Under the pieces are notes generated by a model, which was not told the DNA's origin, did not search any database, and worked only from the letters and a program-made list of their open reading frames with translations. The translations under genes were made by a program, and so were the position numbers. This document shows positions 8,552-17,008 of a stretch of DNA of 35,244 nt, piece by piece; the stretch's first letter is position 1, and the number at the start of each line of letters is the position of its first letter. This stretch comes from JALGVA01 sp964617715 (GTDB lineage: Bacteria > Armatimonadota > Zipacnadia > Zipacnadales > UBA5352), in NCBI GenBank assembly GCA_964617715.1, contig CAZTZN010000024.1, positions 1-35,244 on the forward strand, given 5' to 3'.

Positions 8552-9826
8552 ATGGCGATGGAAGAGATCTTGACCGATGCCGCACTCGATGGGCCGTTGC
8601 ACGCGGCACTCACGCAGCTCGACGATGCCGCGAAGCTGATCGGGCTGGACGACGCGATTCACCACAAGCTGCGCAAGCCCAAGCGTGTGCTGATGGTGTC
8701 GATCCCGACGGCGATGGACGACGGCAGCACTCGGGTGTTCACCGGCTACCGCGCGCAGCACAGCATGGAGCGCGGCCCCTGCAAGGGTGGCATCCGCTAC
8801 CACCCGGACGTGACGATCGAAGAGGTCATCGCGCTGGCGATGTGGATGACCTGGAAGTGCGCGGTCGTTGACATCCCCTACGGCGGCGCCAAGGGCGGGG
8901 TGATCTGCAATCCCAAGGAGATGTCGATGGGGGAGCTGGAGCGCATGACCCGGCGCTTCACCACCGAGCTGGTGGAGGTAATCGGGCCCGAAAAGGACAT
9001 CCCCGCCCCGGACGTCTACACCGACGCGCAGACCATGGCCTGGATCATGGATACGTACTCGATGCAGAAGGGCTACTCGGTGCCCGCGGTAGTGACCGGC
9101 AAGCCCCTCGCGCTGGGCGGCTCGCTCGGGCGAGAGGCCGCCACCGGTCGCGGCTGTGTGTTCACTATCCGCGAGGCCATGCAGCGCCTCGAGATCCCGA
9201 TGGAGGGCGCGAAGTTCGCCGTCCAGGGCTTCGGGAACGTGGGGTCATGGGCCGCGCGGCTGCTCGAGCCGTTGGGCCCCACGATGATCGCCGCCTCCGA
9301 TTCGCGCGGCGGCGTCTACAACCCCGACGGCATCTCGGCTGTCGAGCTGGTCAAGTACAAGAGCGAGACCGGCCGGGTCGGCGGCTTCCCCGGCGCCGAC
9401 GAGATCACTAATGAGGAACTGCTGGAGCTGGAGTGCGACGTGCTCATCCCCGCCGCCCTCGAGAACGCCATCCACGAGGGCAATGCCGCCAACATCAAGG
9501 CCACGATTGTCGCCGAGGGCGCCAACGGGCCGACCACACCCGATGCTCAGAAGATCCTCAATGACAACGGGGTCTTCGTAATCCCGGACATCCTGGCCAA
9601 CTCGGGCGGTGTGACCGTCTCGTATTTCGAGTGGGTCCAGGGGCTTCAGGCCTACTTCTGGACCGAGGAAGAGGTCAACGAGCGTCTCGAGCGCATCATG
9701 GTGCGCGCCTTCGACGAGGTGTACGCTGAGTCGCAGAAGCGCAACGTGGACATGCGCGCAGCCGCCATGGCGGTCGCTGTTGGCCGCGTCGCCGAGGCGC
9801 AGGCCATGCGCGGCATCTACCCGTAG
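8552..9826 (+). CDS. gdhA: Glutamate dehydrogenase, paralogue 1 (Glu/Leu/Phe/Val family)
   Basis: 424 residues, the usual length of hexameric glutamate dehydrogenases. It would interconvert 2-oxoglutarate plus ammonium with glutamate using NAD(P)H in the cytoplasm. Conserved elements are the substrate segment GPCKGGIRYHP, the Lys of MTWKCAVV, the catalytic Lys of PYGGAKGGVI, the Asp of DIPAPDV, and a Rossmann loop FAVQGFGNVGSWAARLL. The start is supported by GAGGAGG 9 nt before ATG. It lies 41 nt after the Gfo/Idh/MocA gene and about 90 nt before a second full-length paralogue. A role in amino-acid catabolism rather than ammonium assimilation is possible. Confidence 0.93.
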   Translation: MAMEEILTDAALDGPLHAALTQLDDAAKLIGLDDAIHHKLRKPKRVLMVSIPTAMDDGSTRVFTGYRAQHSMERGPCKGGIRYHPDVTIEEVIALAMWMTWKCAVVDIPYGGAKGGVICNPKEMSMGELERMTRRFTTELVEVIGPEKDIPAPDVYTDAQTMAWIMDTYSMQKGYSVPAVVTGKPLALGGSLGREAATGRGCVFTIREAMQRLEIPMEGAKFAVQGFGNVGSWAARLLEPLGPTMIAASDSRGGVYNPDGISAVELVKYKSETGRVGGFPGADEITNEELLELECDVLIPAALENAIHEGNAANIKATIVAEGANGPTTPDAQKILNDNGVFVIPDILANSGGVTVSYFEWVQGLQAYFWTEEEVNERLERIMVRAFDEVYAESQKRNVDMRAAAMAVAVGRVAEAQAMRGIYP

Positions 9827-9848
9827 GCAGCACACAAGATGACATGCG

Positions 9849-9881
9849 GCGGCGCGCGCCTGGCAGTGGGGTGCGCGCCGC
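9849..9881 (+). terminator. GC-rich hairpin between the two gdh genes
   Basis: A perfect 9-bp stem, GCGGCGCGC (9849-9857) with GCGCGCCGC (9873-9881), has a 15-nt loop and is followed by CTTCCGTTTC. It could be an attenuating terminator or an RNA-stabilising element separating expression of the two paralogues. The T-tract is weak. Confidence 0.45.
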
Positions 9882-9918
9882 TTCCGTTTCGCCCGATCCC
9901 ATTACCCGCAGCGAGGAG

Positions 9919-11193
9919 ATGGGTACCGTGGTAGCGGCTCACTTGATCTGCCCGACCAACGTCCTCGAGAGCGCCCTGCAACAGCTCGATGACGCGGCGG
10001 CGATGATCGATCTCGATCCGGCTATCCACGCCAAGCTACGCAAGCCCCGGCGGGCGCTGGTCGTCTCGGTGCCTACCCGCATGGACGACGGCCACTGCGA
10101 GGTGTTCCTCGGCTATCGCGTGCAGCACAACATGGACCGTGGGCCCTGCAAGGGCGGGATTCGCTACCACCCCTGCGTCACCCTCGACGAGGTCACGGCG
10201 CTGGCCATGTGGATGACATGGAAATGCGCGGTGGTCAACATCCCCTACGGGGGCGCCAAGGGTGGCGTCATCTGCGACCCGTCCTGCATGTCCATGGACG
10301 AGCTGGAGCGCCTGACGCGGCGCTTCACCGCCGAGCTGATCGAGGTAATCGGGCCTGAGGAGGACATCCCCGCGCCCGATGTCAACACCAATGAGTGCAT
10401 CATGGGCTGGCTGATGGACACCTACTCGATGCAGATGGGTCACTCGGTGCCCGCGGTGGTCACCGGCAAGCCCATCGCTGTCGGCGGATCGCTGGGGCGG
10501 ACGCAGGCCACCGGGCGCGGCATCGTCTTCGTCGCACGTGAGGCGCTGCGTACTCGCGGTATGACGGTGCAGGGCGCCACCGCAGTGGTTCAGGGCTTCG
10601 GGAAGGTGGGCGGGGCCTTCGCCGAACTGTTCGCCGAGATGGGGGCGAAGATCATCGCCGTATCTGACATCAGCGGCGGAGTCACCAACCCGAACGGGCT
10701 GGATATCGCGGCGCTCACCGCGCACGTCAGGCGGACCGGCTGCGTGAGGGACTTCCCGGGCGGCGACGCCATCGGCAACGATGAGCTGCTCGCCCTCGAG
10801 TGCGACGTCCTTGTGCCCGCAGCGCTGGAGAATGTATTCACCGCCGAGAATGCGGGCTCAGTCCAGGCCAAGATGATCGTCGAAGGCGCGAACGGGCCGA
10901 CCACTCCCGAAGCCCACCGCATCTTCATTGACCATGACATCTTCGTGGTGCCCGATATCCTTGCCAATGCCGGCGGGGTGACCGTCTCGTACTTCGAGTG
11001 GTGTCAGGGCCTGCAGCGCCTGTTCTGGACCGAGGACGAGGTGAACCTGCGGCTCGAGAGTGTGATGGTCAGGGCCTACAATGAGGTTTACGCCTGCGCC
11101 TGTGAGCGCAACATGGATATGCGGAGCGCCGCTATGGCGGTAGCGGTCGGGCGAGTCGCGGAGGCGGTCCGGGTGCGTGGCATCTACCCCTAG
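9919..11193 (+). CDS. Glutamate dehydrogenase, paralogue 2
   Basis: 424 residues from ATG 9919. It shares long identical blocks with the upstream gene (GPCKGGIRYHP, MTWKCAVV, IPYGGAKGGVIC, TGKP, GANGPTTP, ILANAGGVTVSYFEW) and keeps the same catalytic Lys and Asp positions, so it should be active. The start is uncertain. GAGGAG directly abuts ATG 9919, but is 9 nt from an in-frame GTG at 9928 that may be the true start. The longer frame from 9844 adds residues with no counterpart in the paralogue and runs through the hairpin, so it is rejected. The paralogue is distinguished by extra Cys residues (HPCVTLDE, CDPSCMSMDE, VYACACERN). In Thermus, paired GdhA/GdhB form a regulated hetero-oligomer, which is a possible model here. 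Confidence 0.92.
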   Translation: MGTVVAAHLICPTNVLESALQQLDDAAAMIDLDPAIHAKLRKPRRALVVSVPTRMDDGHCEVFLGYRVQHNMDRGPCKGGIRYHPCVTLDEVTALAMWMTWKCAVVNIPYGGAKGGVICDPSCMSMDELERLTRRFTAELIEVIGPEEDIPAPDVNTNECIMGWLMDTYSMQMGHSVPAVVTGKPIAVGGSLGRTQATGRGIVFVAREALRTRGMTVQGATAVVQGFGKVGGAFAELFAEMGAKIIAVSDISGGVTNPNGLDIAALTAHVRRTGCVRDFPGGDAIGNDELLALECDVLVPAALENVFTAENAGSVQAKMIVEGANGPTTPEAHRIFIDHDIFVVPDILANAGGVTVSYFEWCQGLQRLFWTEDEVNLRLESVMVRAYNEVYACACERNMDMRSAAMAVAVGRVAEAVRVRGIYP

Positions 11194-11330
11194 TCAGCGG
11201 GCTGCGCGGGCCGGTGACGGCGCCGGGCATCATGCGGCTTCGCCGTCCCGAGCGGGGAGGTGCCTGCGGCGTGGGCGGACAACACTTGGCACGAAAAGTC
11301 GGGCACGCCGCAGCCAACATGCGCGTGGCC

Positions 11331-11359
11331 TTGACCGGCGTTCGCCGGGAGAGTAAGAT
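11331..11359 (+). promoter_or_regulatory. Candidate sigma-70 promoter for the PEP-CTERM gene
   Basis: TTGACC (11331-11336), a 17-nt spacer and TAAGAT (11354-11359) match sigma-70 boxes at 5/6 and 4/6. The predicted start near 11366 gives a leader of about 50 nt before ATG 11417. Positions 11194-11330 upstream hold nothing I can identify. Confidence 0.5.
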
Positions 11360-11416
11360 AGCCTCAGTCCGTGCCAACGATGCATTACCGTGCTCAGTCG
11401 GTTAGAGGTGAGGGGA

Positions 11417-11980
11417 ATGCGCGGGTCTTCCCGCCATGCCGGTCCCGTTGCGGTGACGGCCATCGCCCTGGTGATGATCGCGACGTCTGTGCTCGCAGAC
11501 GTGACGATCACCTATCAGGGCGAGACGTCTGACATGACCAGCTACACGGGCAGCAACGCCAGCGACCTCAAGTGGGACTACGTCTACGACCTCGGCGGGT
11601 GGACTTCCACCGAGGGACCGTTCTACTGGGGCGTCTTCTCCTCTCAGATCAACAGCGGCGACATCTTCGCTCCCACCGGCTGGAGCGGGGTGTGGGACAG
11701 CAACATCACGTCGTCGGACTACGGCGGGGCCTTCGCCGGCACCCAACTCGAGGGTCGGCAGGGGATCGTGTGGACTGTTGAGGATCTGTTCAGCAACAGC
11801 CGCACCGGCTTTCATTTTCGCAGCACCGTGGGGCCGTTTGAGCGCTGGTGGGCCGCGGGTGGCGGCTCCAACACGGGCGAGGGCATGGTGTACACCGCGG
11901 CTCCCGAGCCCACCTCGTTGGCCCTGACCCTGCTCGGCATCGTCGGCCTGGCCGCCTGGCGGCGAAGGACGGCGCGCTGA
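11417..11980 (+). CDS. PEP-CTERM sorting-domain protein
   Basis: 187 residues from ATG 11417, with GAGGTGAGGGG just upstream. An N-terminal signal peptide (AVTAIALVMIATSVLA, cleaved before DVTITYQGE) is followed by an aromatic, Gly/Ser/Thr-rich beta domain with no recognised enzyme motif. The C-terminus carries the exosortase sorting signal: APEPTS, a hydrophobic stretch (LALTLLGIVGLAAW) and the basic tail RRRTAR. Such proteins are processed by exosortase and linked to exopolysaccharide or cell-surface display; no exosortase gene lies in the window. The pseudopilin gene follows after 90 nt. Confidence 0.88.
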   Translation: MRGSSRHAGPVAVTAIALVMIATSVLADVTITYQGETSDMTSYTGSNASDLKWDYVYDLGGWTSTEGPFYWGVFSSQINSGDIFAPTGWSGVWDSNITSSDYGGAFAGTQLEGRQGIVWTVEDLFSNSRTGFHFRSTVGPFERWWAAGGGSNTGEGMVYTAAPEPTSLALTLLGIVGLAAWRRRTAR

Positions 11981-12070
11981 CACCGTGACGCCGCAGCGCT
12001 GCCAAGGGAGCGCAGTCGTCATGCGTTCCGCTACCTCTGTGATATTCCCGGGAAGGAGGTTGCACGCATC

Positions 12071-12751
12071 ATGACAGTCCGACACAAGGCGGGCTTCACC
12101 CTCATTGAGTTGTTGGTCGTGATCGCCATCATTGCCATCCTGGCCGCTATCCTGTTCCCCGTCTTCGCCCGCGCACGCGCCAAGGCCCGTCAGGCCGCGT
12201 GCATGTCGAACCTCAAGCAGATCGGCCTGGCCTTCCAGATGTATGCCACCGACTACGACGAGCTGCTGCCGGTGTTCGCCCCGAGTCAGTTCAACTGGAC
12301 CTATGGGTGGTACATCTCGCCGGGTCACCGGTCCGCGATGGCACGGCTCTATGCCAGCCTCAACCCGTACGTCAAGAACGGTGGCATCTGGTTCTGCGGC
12401 GATGACGTGCGCCGGTCGTACGCGGAGGCCAACGGCGGGTGGGGCACTGCTGCTGATGCCGCCGCAGGCCGCATCAGTTACGCGTTTTGCACACAATGGA
12501 ACACCTACGGCGCGGCGCCGGGCTACGACCCGATCTGCCCCGACCCCAGCTCCCCCACCGACATCATCGGTAAGGAGCCTTCCCGGCAGAACCTGATGTG
12601 TGACAATGGTCTCTACAACGACCCGGCGCCCTACGACCGCCCCCCGCACAACGGCGGCTCCAACTTCTTGTTCCTCGACGGACACGTGAAGTTCGTGCCC
12701 AAGGGTATGTGGGCCGACCTGCACCCGCCCATGGCGCCGTACACACCGTAA
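12071..12751 (+). CDS. Pseudopilin-like protein with type II secretion/type IV pilin N-terminus and H-x9-DG motif
   Basis: 226 residues. The class III signal sequence is KAGFTLIELL, with prepilin peptidase cleavage expected between Gly8 and Phe9 and Glu at +5. The long hydrophobic helix is followed by FARARAKARQAACMSNLKQI and YATDYDELLP. The C-terminus has PHNGGSNFLFLDGHVKF, an H-x9-DG motif (seen in DUF1559-type and related pseudopilins). AGGAGGT lies 10 nt before the ATG. These families are expanded in Armatimonadota and Planctomycetes. The likely location is the inner membrane or an extracytoplasmic filament. The exact assembly partner is unknown and no secretion ATPase is nearby. Confidence 0.92.
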   Translation: MTVRHKAGFTLIELLVVIAIIAILAAILFPVFARARAKARQAACMSNLKQIGLAFQMYATDYDELLPVFAPSQFNWTYGWYISPGHRSAMARLYASLNPYVKNGGIWFCGDDVRRSYAEANGGWGTAADAAAGRISYAFCTQWNTYGAAPGYDPICPDPSSPTDIIGKEPSRQNLMCDNGLYNDPAPYDRPPHNGGSNFLFLDGHVKFVPKGMWADLHPPMAPYTP

Positions 12752-12773
12752 TCGCGTCGCCTGCGCAATTGAA

Positions 12774-12803
12774 CGAGCGCCCGCCTGTGAAGGCGGGCGC
12801 TCG
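12774..12803. terminator. Bidirectional hairpin terminator between convergent genes
   Basis: A perfect 12-bp stem, CGAGCGCCCGCC (12774-12785) with GGCGGGCGCTCG (12792-12803), has a TGTGAA loop. It lies between the pseudopilin gene and the converging SGNH gene. On the minus strand the stem is followed by TTCAATTG; on the plus strand there is no T-tract. Confidence 0.75.
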
Positions 12804-12831
12804 CGATTCGGGCTGCGCTCGATACCCGTGG

Positions 12832-14058
12832 CTACTCAGCGGCCAGGCGACTCTTGATCCATGCGTAGATGGCGTCACCTATCTGATAGTAGCCGGCGGT
12901 TGCGGGATGGACGCCGTTGGTCATGCGCGAGACCTCGACGTCCGCATGGGCGTTGGCCGGAGTCATGGTGCGCGGGAAGCCATGTACGGTGTCGAGATTT
13001 ACGAACGCCGGTACCAGGAACAGCCCCTCGTCCTCCCGGCCGCCATACGTCTCGTATTCGCGCTCGACCACGCGGTGCTGGTTGCGGCGGTACTGCCAGC
13101 GCGTCTGACTCGTGGCGTAGTTCGCGCCGAAGGCATCCTGACTGGCCGCCGGCGGCACCAGCGGCAGGAGGCCAATCTCGGTCTCCGGAGCGGCCGCGCG
13201 GAAGGCCGCGATCAGAGCATCGGCGTAGCCGAAGGCGGCATCAATGCGCTCCTCGATCGTGCCCTCATCGGCCGAGAAAGTGTCGTTGCAGCCCAGCAGG
13301 ATGGTAATGAAGTCCGGCGGTCGGCCGCCGTTGTTGGCGTCGAGGTAGCGCTGGAAGTCAAGCTGTGGGCGGCCGTCGATCTCGAACAGGAACGGACTGC
13401 GTCCGCGCCTCATACGCCCGTTGACTTCAACGCGGTCCTGGCCCTCCGCCCAGTTCTCCACGAAGCGCCCGAAGGTCCAGCCGCCGTAGCCCTCGTGCCG
13501 GTTGCCCGTGTCCCCGCCCGGGCCGCTCTCGCCGATCAGCGTCGCGTTGACCGCGTCGTCTTCGGCAAACAGTGCCACCAGGCGCGCGGTGTAGGCCGAG
13601 GCGGCGGTCAGGCTGTCGCCCACGCACAGCAGCGTAATCTCGCGGCCGGCGCCCGCCGCCGGGTCGATCACGCGCATGGTGGTCGTCATCTCCAGCACCG
13701 GCTGCATCTCAGGCGTCACGACGCGCACGGTCAGCGGCCAGTCACCCACCTGCTCGGGCGTCGGGTTCGCGGTCCAGCGCTCCGTCTGCTGGCGCCCGAC
13801 GGCGCAGTCCACGTCCCAGAGCAGCGCATCGGTGTTCGGCGAGAGGATGATGTTGTCGAAGTACACGTTCGCCTCGATCCCCGGCACCGCGTAGATCTCC
13901 GGCGGCATGATCGGGCGCAGGTCGGGCGTGTCGGCCGCCGCGACCTCGTCCACGGGCGGCACCTCCTGCTCGGCGGGCGCGTCCTGGGCCTGCGTCCGGC
14001 AGCTTGACAGGCACAGCGCGGATGTCAGGGCCAGTACGACCATCGAGTACTTCGGCAT
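12832..14058 (-). CDS. SGNH/GDSL hydrolase-like lipoprotein
   Basis: 408 residues. The signal peptide has lipobox LSSC with Cys20, giving a lipid-anchored extracytoplasmic protein. Residues about 45-130 form a beta domain that could bind carbohydrate. The hydrolase domain starts at about 140: ITLLCVGDSLTAAS carries the nucleophile Ser149 of the GDSL block, SGPGGDTGNRHEGYGGW gives a block II-like Gly, LLGCNDTF gives the block III Asn, and TNGVHPATAGY gives the catalytic His. The Asp normally three residues before that His is Asn here. It would act as an esterase or acylhydrolase, perhaps on acetylated polysaccharide. Its ATG overlaps the sulfatase stop (TGATG), so it is the last gene of that operon. 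Confidence 0.85.
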   Translation of the reverse strand: MPKYSMVVLALTSALCLSSCRTQAQDAPAEQEVPPVDEVAAADTPDLRPIMPPEIYAVPGIEANVYFDNIILSPNTDALLWDVDCAVGRQQTERWTANPTPEQVGDWPLTVRVVTPEMQPVLEMTTTMRVIDPAAGAGREITLLCVGDSLTAASAYTARLVALFAEDDAVNATLIGESGPGGDTGNRHEGYGGWTFGRFVENWAEGQDRVEVNGRMRRGRSPFLFEIDGRPQLDFQRYLDANNGGRPPDFITILLGCNDTFSADEGTIEERIDAAFGYADALIAAFRAAAPETEIGLLPLVPPAASQDAFGANYATSQTRWQYRRNQHRVVEREYETYGGREDEGLFLVPAFVNLDTVHGFPRTMTPANAHADVEVSRMTNGVHPATAGYYQIGDAIYAWIKSRLAAE

Positions 14059-15536
14059 CAGCGATCCCTCCCCCAGGCAGGATGCCGCACATGCTCCGGC
14101 AGCTTGCCCAGGTAGGATGTGTACGCGGGTTCCATCGAGTGCAGCATGCGGTCTATGAGCAACTCGGTCAGCTCGCGGCGGATGCTCCCGTGGGCCGGAT
14201 CATCCCACAGGTTGACGCGCTCGCCGGGGTCCTCGTGCAGATCGTAGAGTTCGCCCATGCTGTCCGTTCCCCAGTAGCCGAGCTTGTAGCGCTCAGTGGT
14301 CAGTAGGGCCGCGGCCCGCCCGCGGTTGTTGTCCACGTATTCGGTGAGTGCGTGATCGCGCGCGTGCTCGCCGCCCTCCAGTACCGAGCGCAGGCTGAGC
14401 GCGGCCATCTCCGGTGGCGCCTCGATCCCCGCGTAGTCAAGCGCGGTCGCGGCCACTGAGAAGCTCTCGACCACGCCGTCGTGGCGACGCGGCTGCGCAT
14501 CAGCCCGGGCGCGCTCGGGGAGGCTGACGATACAGGGCATGTGCACGACCGGTTCGAAGAAGACGCCCTTGCCCCACCGTCGCCAGTCGCCCAACATCTC
14601 GCCGTGATCGCTGGTGACCAGGATCATCGTGTCATCGGCAAAGCCCAGGCGCGCCAGCTCGTGGTTGATGCGCCCCACCATGTCATCGATCAGCGTCATC
14701 ATCGCGTAGTAGTAGGCCACGCGCGTCTGCACCAACCGTCGCTCCTCCGGTGTCGCCCGCTTCGCGGGGTGGTTCATGAACTCCGGGCGGCCCGACAGCT
14801 CCATCTCCCAGGTCTCGGGGAAGGGCACTTCGTCCGGAGGGTACATTTCGGCGTAGCGCCGTGGCGGGTCGAAGGGCCCGTGTGGCCCGCAGAAGCCGAC
14901 CCACAGCATCCACGGGCGGTCGGTGCTCCGCGCGCGCAGGAACTCGATCGCCATGTCGGCGATCCACCAGTCCACGTATTCGTCCTCGTCGAGGATGTTG
15001 ATCAGAGTGCGGTCATCGTAGTCGGCGGTCTGGCGCTGGTCGTAGATCTCGCGGTAGCGCCCGGGCCGGCGCTCCTCCAGCCAGCGCGCGTAGTCCTGCC
15101 CGAGCGGCGCGGCGCCGACCGGCTCACCCCACTCCCTGCGCCAGCGCCCGCCCTTGCCGCCGGTGAGCTGCGTCCAGTCGTAGCCCTTGGGTTGCATCAT
15201 GTGGATCTTGCCGCAGGCGCCGGTGTAGTAGCCCGCTGCCTGCAACCGCTCCATGAAGGTGGTCTCCCACGGTGGCAGCACCGGCGTGGTGTCGATCTCG
15301 CTCTCCATGTACTGCACACCGTGCTGATGGGTGTAGCGGCCGGTGTGCAGGCAGGCGCGCGCGGGGATGCACACGGTGTTCTGGGTGTAGCAGCGCGTGA
15401 ACAGCGTCCCGCGCTCGGCCAGGGCGTCGAAGTTGGGAGTGCGGCAGATCCGGTTGCCGGTCACGCCCAGCGTGTCGTAGCGCTGCTGGTCGGTGGTCAC
15501 GACGATGATGTTGGGGCGCTCCTGCTGCCGCGGCAT
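14058..15536 (-). CDS. Cys-type sulfatase (formylglycine-dependent arylsulfatase/choline-sulfatase-like)
   Basis: 492 residues from ATG 15536. That start is set by TGAGGAG about 8 nt upstream; the GTG at 15545 has no spacing. Sulfatase features are the metal-binding start IIVVTTDQQRYDTLG, the maturation motif Cys56-Ile-Pro-Ala-Arg60 followed by CLHTGRYTHQHGV, HMMQPKGYDWTQ, and the C-terminal metal site LVTSDHGEMLGD. Cys56 must be converted to formylglycine by FGE or a radical SAM maturase. No signal peptide is seen, so it appears cytoplasmic. It would remove sulfate from a sulfated sugar, choline or similar ester. It is coupled upstream to the SPL-like radical SAM gene and downstream to the SGNH lipoprotein. 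Confidence 0.92.
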   Translation of the reverse strand: MPRQQERPNIIVVTTDQQRYDTLGVTGNRICRTPNFDALAERGTLFTRCYTQNTVCIPARACLHTGRYTHQHGVQYMESEIDTTPVLPPWETTFMERLQAAGYYTGACGKIHMMQPKGYDWTQLTGGKGGRWRREWGEPVGAAPLGQDYARWLEERRPGRYREIYDQRQTADYDDRTLINILDEDEYVDWWIADMAIEFLRARSTDRPWMLWVGFCGPHGPFDPPRRYAEMYPPDEVPFPETWEMELSGRPEFMNHPAKRATPEERRLVQTRVAYYYAMMTLIDDMVGRINHELARLGFADDTMILVTSDHGEMLGDWRRWGKGVFFEPVVHMPCIVSLPERARADAQPRRHDGVVESFSVAATALDYAGIEAPPEMAALSLRSVLEGGEHARDHALTEYVDNNRGRAAALLTTERYKLGYWGTDSMGELYDLHEDPGERVNLWDDPAHGSIRRELTELLIDRMLHSMEPAYTSYLGKLPEHVRHPAWGRDR

Positions 15537-15541
15537 AGTGG

Positions 15542-16879
15542 TCACTCCTCAACCGGAGCGGGCTCATCAGCGGTCTCGATGCGCTTGTAGGTCGAGTGCG
15601 GGCAGTCCTGCGAGACCGCCAGCTTCCGCCCGGGCAGCGCCACCGAGCTGCATCCGCAGAAGAAGCTCTCCGGGCGCTGACCCAGGGTCGGCGCCAGCTC
15701 CGCCCACATCTCGCGCGACTCGGTGCTGATGTAGAGCGGCACCTCGGCATCCCAGCGCCGCACCTGCTCGACGAGGTAGCGGTAGATCTCCGCACGCACC
15801 TCGTGCGGGAAGGGCCCGGTGATGACGCCCTCCATCTGCTCGGCCGCGTCCCTGGCCGCCTGCACGTACTCCGGGTCCAGCAGCTCCAGGTCGATCTTCG
15901 CCGCGAGGCTCTCGATGGTGTTCCACATGATCACGCAGAAGCCAATTGACTCCGGCGTGGTGAGCCGGCACATCTGCTCGATGATGTCGGCGTACTCTTC
16001 GCGCCAGTTCTTGACCGGGATCATCGGCTTGAACTTGAAGCGCACCGGGATGCCCATGGCCTGGCACTTGGCGGCGGCTTCGATGCGCTCGATGGCTCCC
16101 CCTGCGCCCGGCTCGATGTCGCGCGCCACCGCTTCGCAGGTGGTACTCCACACGCCGATCAGCCGGTCCCGGTGCTCGAGGTCGGCCATCCAGTCCACGT
16201 TCGGCGAGGTTGAGTGGAAGTAGCCCCAGCGGTCATGAGCGGCGAGCGTACGGGTGTACAGGTCGATGCAGCCGTACTCGGGCTCGAAGGCGATGTGGTC
16301 GGCGCCCCAGCCGATCATGCGGAAGCACTTCTGCCACGGGTTTTCGGCGATCACCCGCGGGACGATCTTCTCCATGAACTCCTCGAGGTTCACGCCGATG
16401 GCGATCCACGGGCCGGACTTGCCGGTGCCGCAGTACTGACAGCCGTGCGGGCAGCCCGACATGGTCCCGAAGTCGTTGGTTGGCCAGCACACGTAGTTCT
16501 TCTGCCAGTCATCCTCGCGCTCGTGGTACTTGCGGACGGGGTCGATCCAGCCGAGAAGGTCGCAGACGTGACCTGCGTTCGTGCCCTCAGGCAGGTCGGC
16601 CAGCAGCTCCTCCATCGGAGGCCGCTCACCGTCGAGCTGGAGCATGGTGAAGACCAGCGGCCGGGTGAACGGGCCGCGCCCAGGGTCGAAGACCGCCTCC
16701 GGCGACCACGCCTCGTAGGCGTGCGCCATGACCGACGCGAGGTCGCCGGTGGAATACTCGATAACGTCCGCGCGCGGGAAGCCGATGGCGCTGAGCATGC
16801 GCTCCATGCGGCGCAACGCGCGCCCATCGCGCCGAACTTCATCGAACATGTAGACGGCTGCGGGCCGTAGTGCGTACAT
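15542..16879 (-). CDS. Spore-photoproduct-lyase-like radical SAM protein
   Basis: 445 residues. The radical SAM cluster motif is Cys143-x3-Cys147-x2-Cys150 (CPHGCQYC). Overall it resembles SplB: VNLEEFMEKI after the motif, and ARDIEPGAGGAIERIEAAAK followed by GIPVRFKFKPMIPVKNW and EEYADIIEQM match the corresponding SplB segments. At the place of the SplB active-site Cys (Cys141 in Bacillus) this protein has IGWGAD, so classic thymine-dimer repair is doubtful. The C-terminus has extra cysteines (FFCGCSS, DCPHS). Its TGA sits 5 nt before the sulfatase ATG, and GAGGAG lies inside its end. A role on a modified sugar, nucleic acid or protein substrate cannot be settled from sequence. Confidence 0.78.
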   Translation of the reverse strand: MYALRPAAVYMFDEVRRDGRALRRMERMLSAIGFPRADVIEYSTGDLASVMAHAYEAWSPEAVFDPGRGPFTRPLVFTMLQLDGERPPMEELLADLPEGTNAGHVCDLLGWIDPVRKYHEREDDWQKNYVCWPTNDFGTMSGCPHGCQYCGTGKSGPWIAIGVNLEEFMEKIVPRVIAENPWQKCFRMIGWGADHIAFEPEYGCIDLYTRTLAAHDRWGYFHSTSPNVDWMADLEHRDRLIGVWSTTCEAVARDIEPGAGGAIERIEAAAKCQAMGIPVRFKFKPMIPVKNWREEYADIIEQMCRLTTPESIGFCVIMWNTIESLAAKIDLELLDPEYVQAARDAAEQMEGVITGPFPHEVRAEIYRYLVEQVRRWDAEVPLYISTESREMWAELAPTLGQRPESFFCGCSSVALPGRKLAVSQDCPHSTYKRIETADEPAPVEE

Positions 16880-16931
16880 CGATACGCCTCCTCGGCTGAG
16901 CGTGGACGGTCGTCATCGTTGCCCTTCGGAG

Positions 16932-16953
16932 GGGCGGGTCGCCTGACCCGCCC
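16932..16953. terminator. GC-rich hairpin upstream of the radical SAM gene
   Basis: A perfect 9-bp stem, GGGCGGGTC (16932-16940) with GACCCGCCC (16945-16953), closes a GCCT tetraloop. It lies between the stop of the Gfo/Idh/MocA gene and the radical SAM start, so it may end the upstream transcript. There is no T-tract. Confidence 0.45.
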
Positions 16954-17008
16954 TGCCGTCTCGAACCGCGTCGGGCCGCAAGCTCGATCTCCGGGCACCG
17001 CCGCATGC

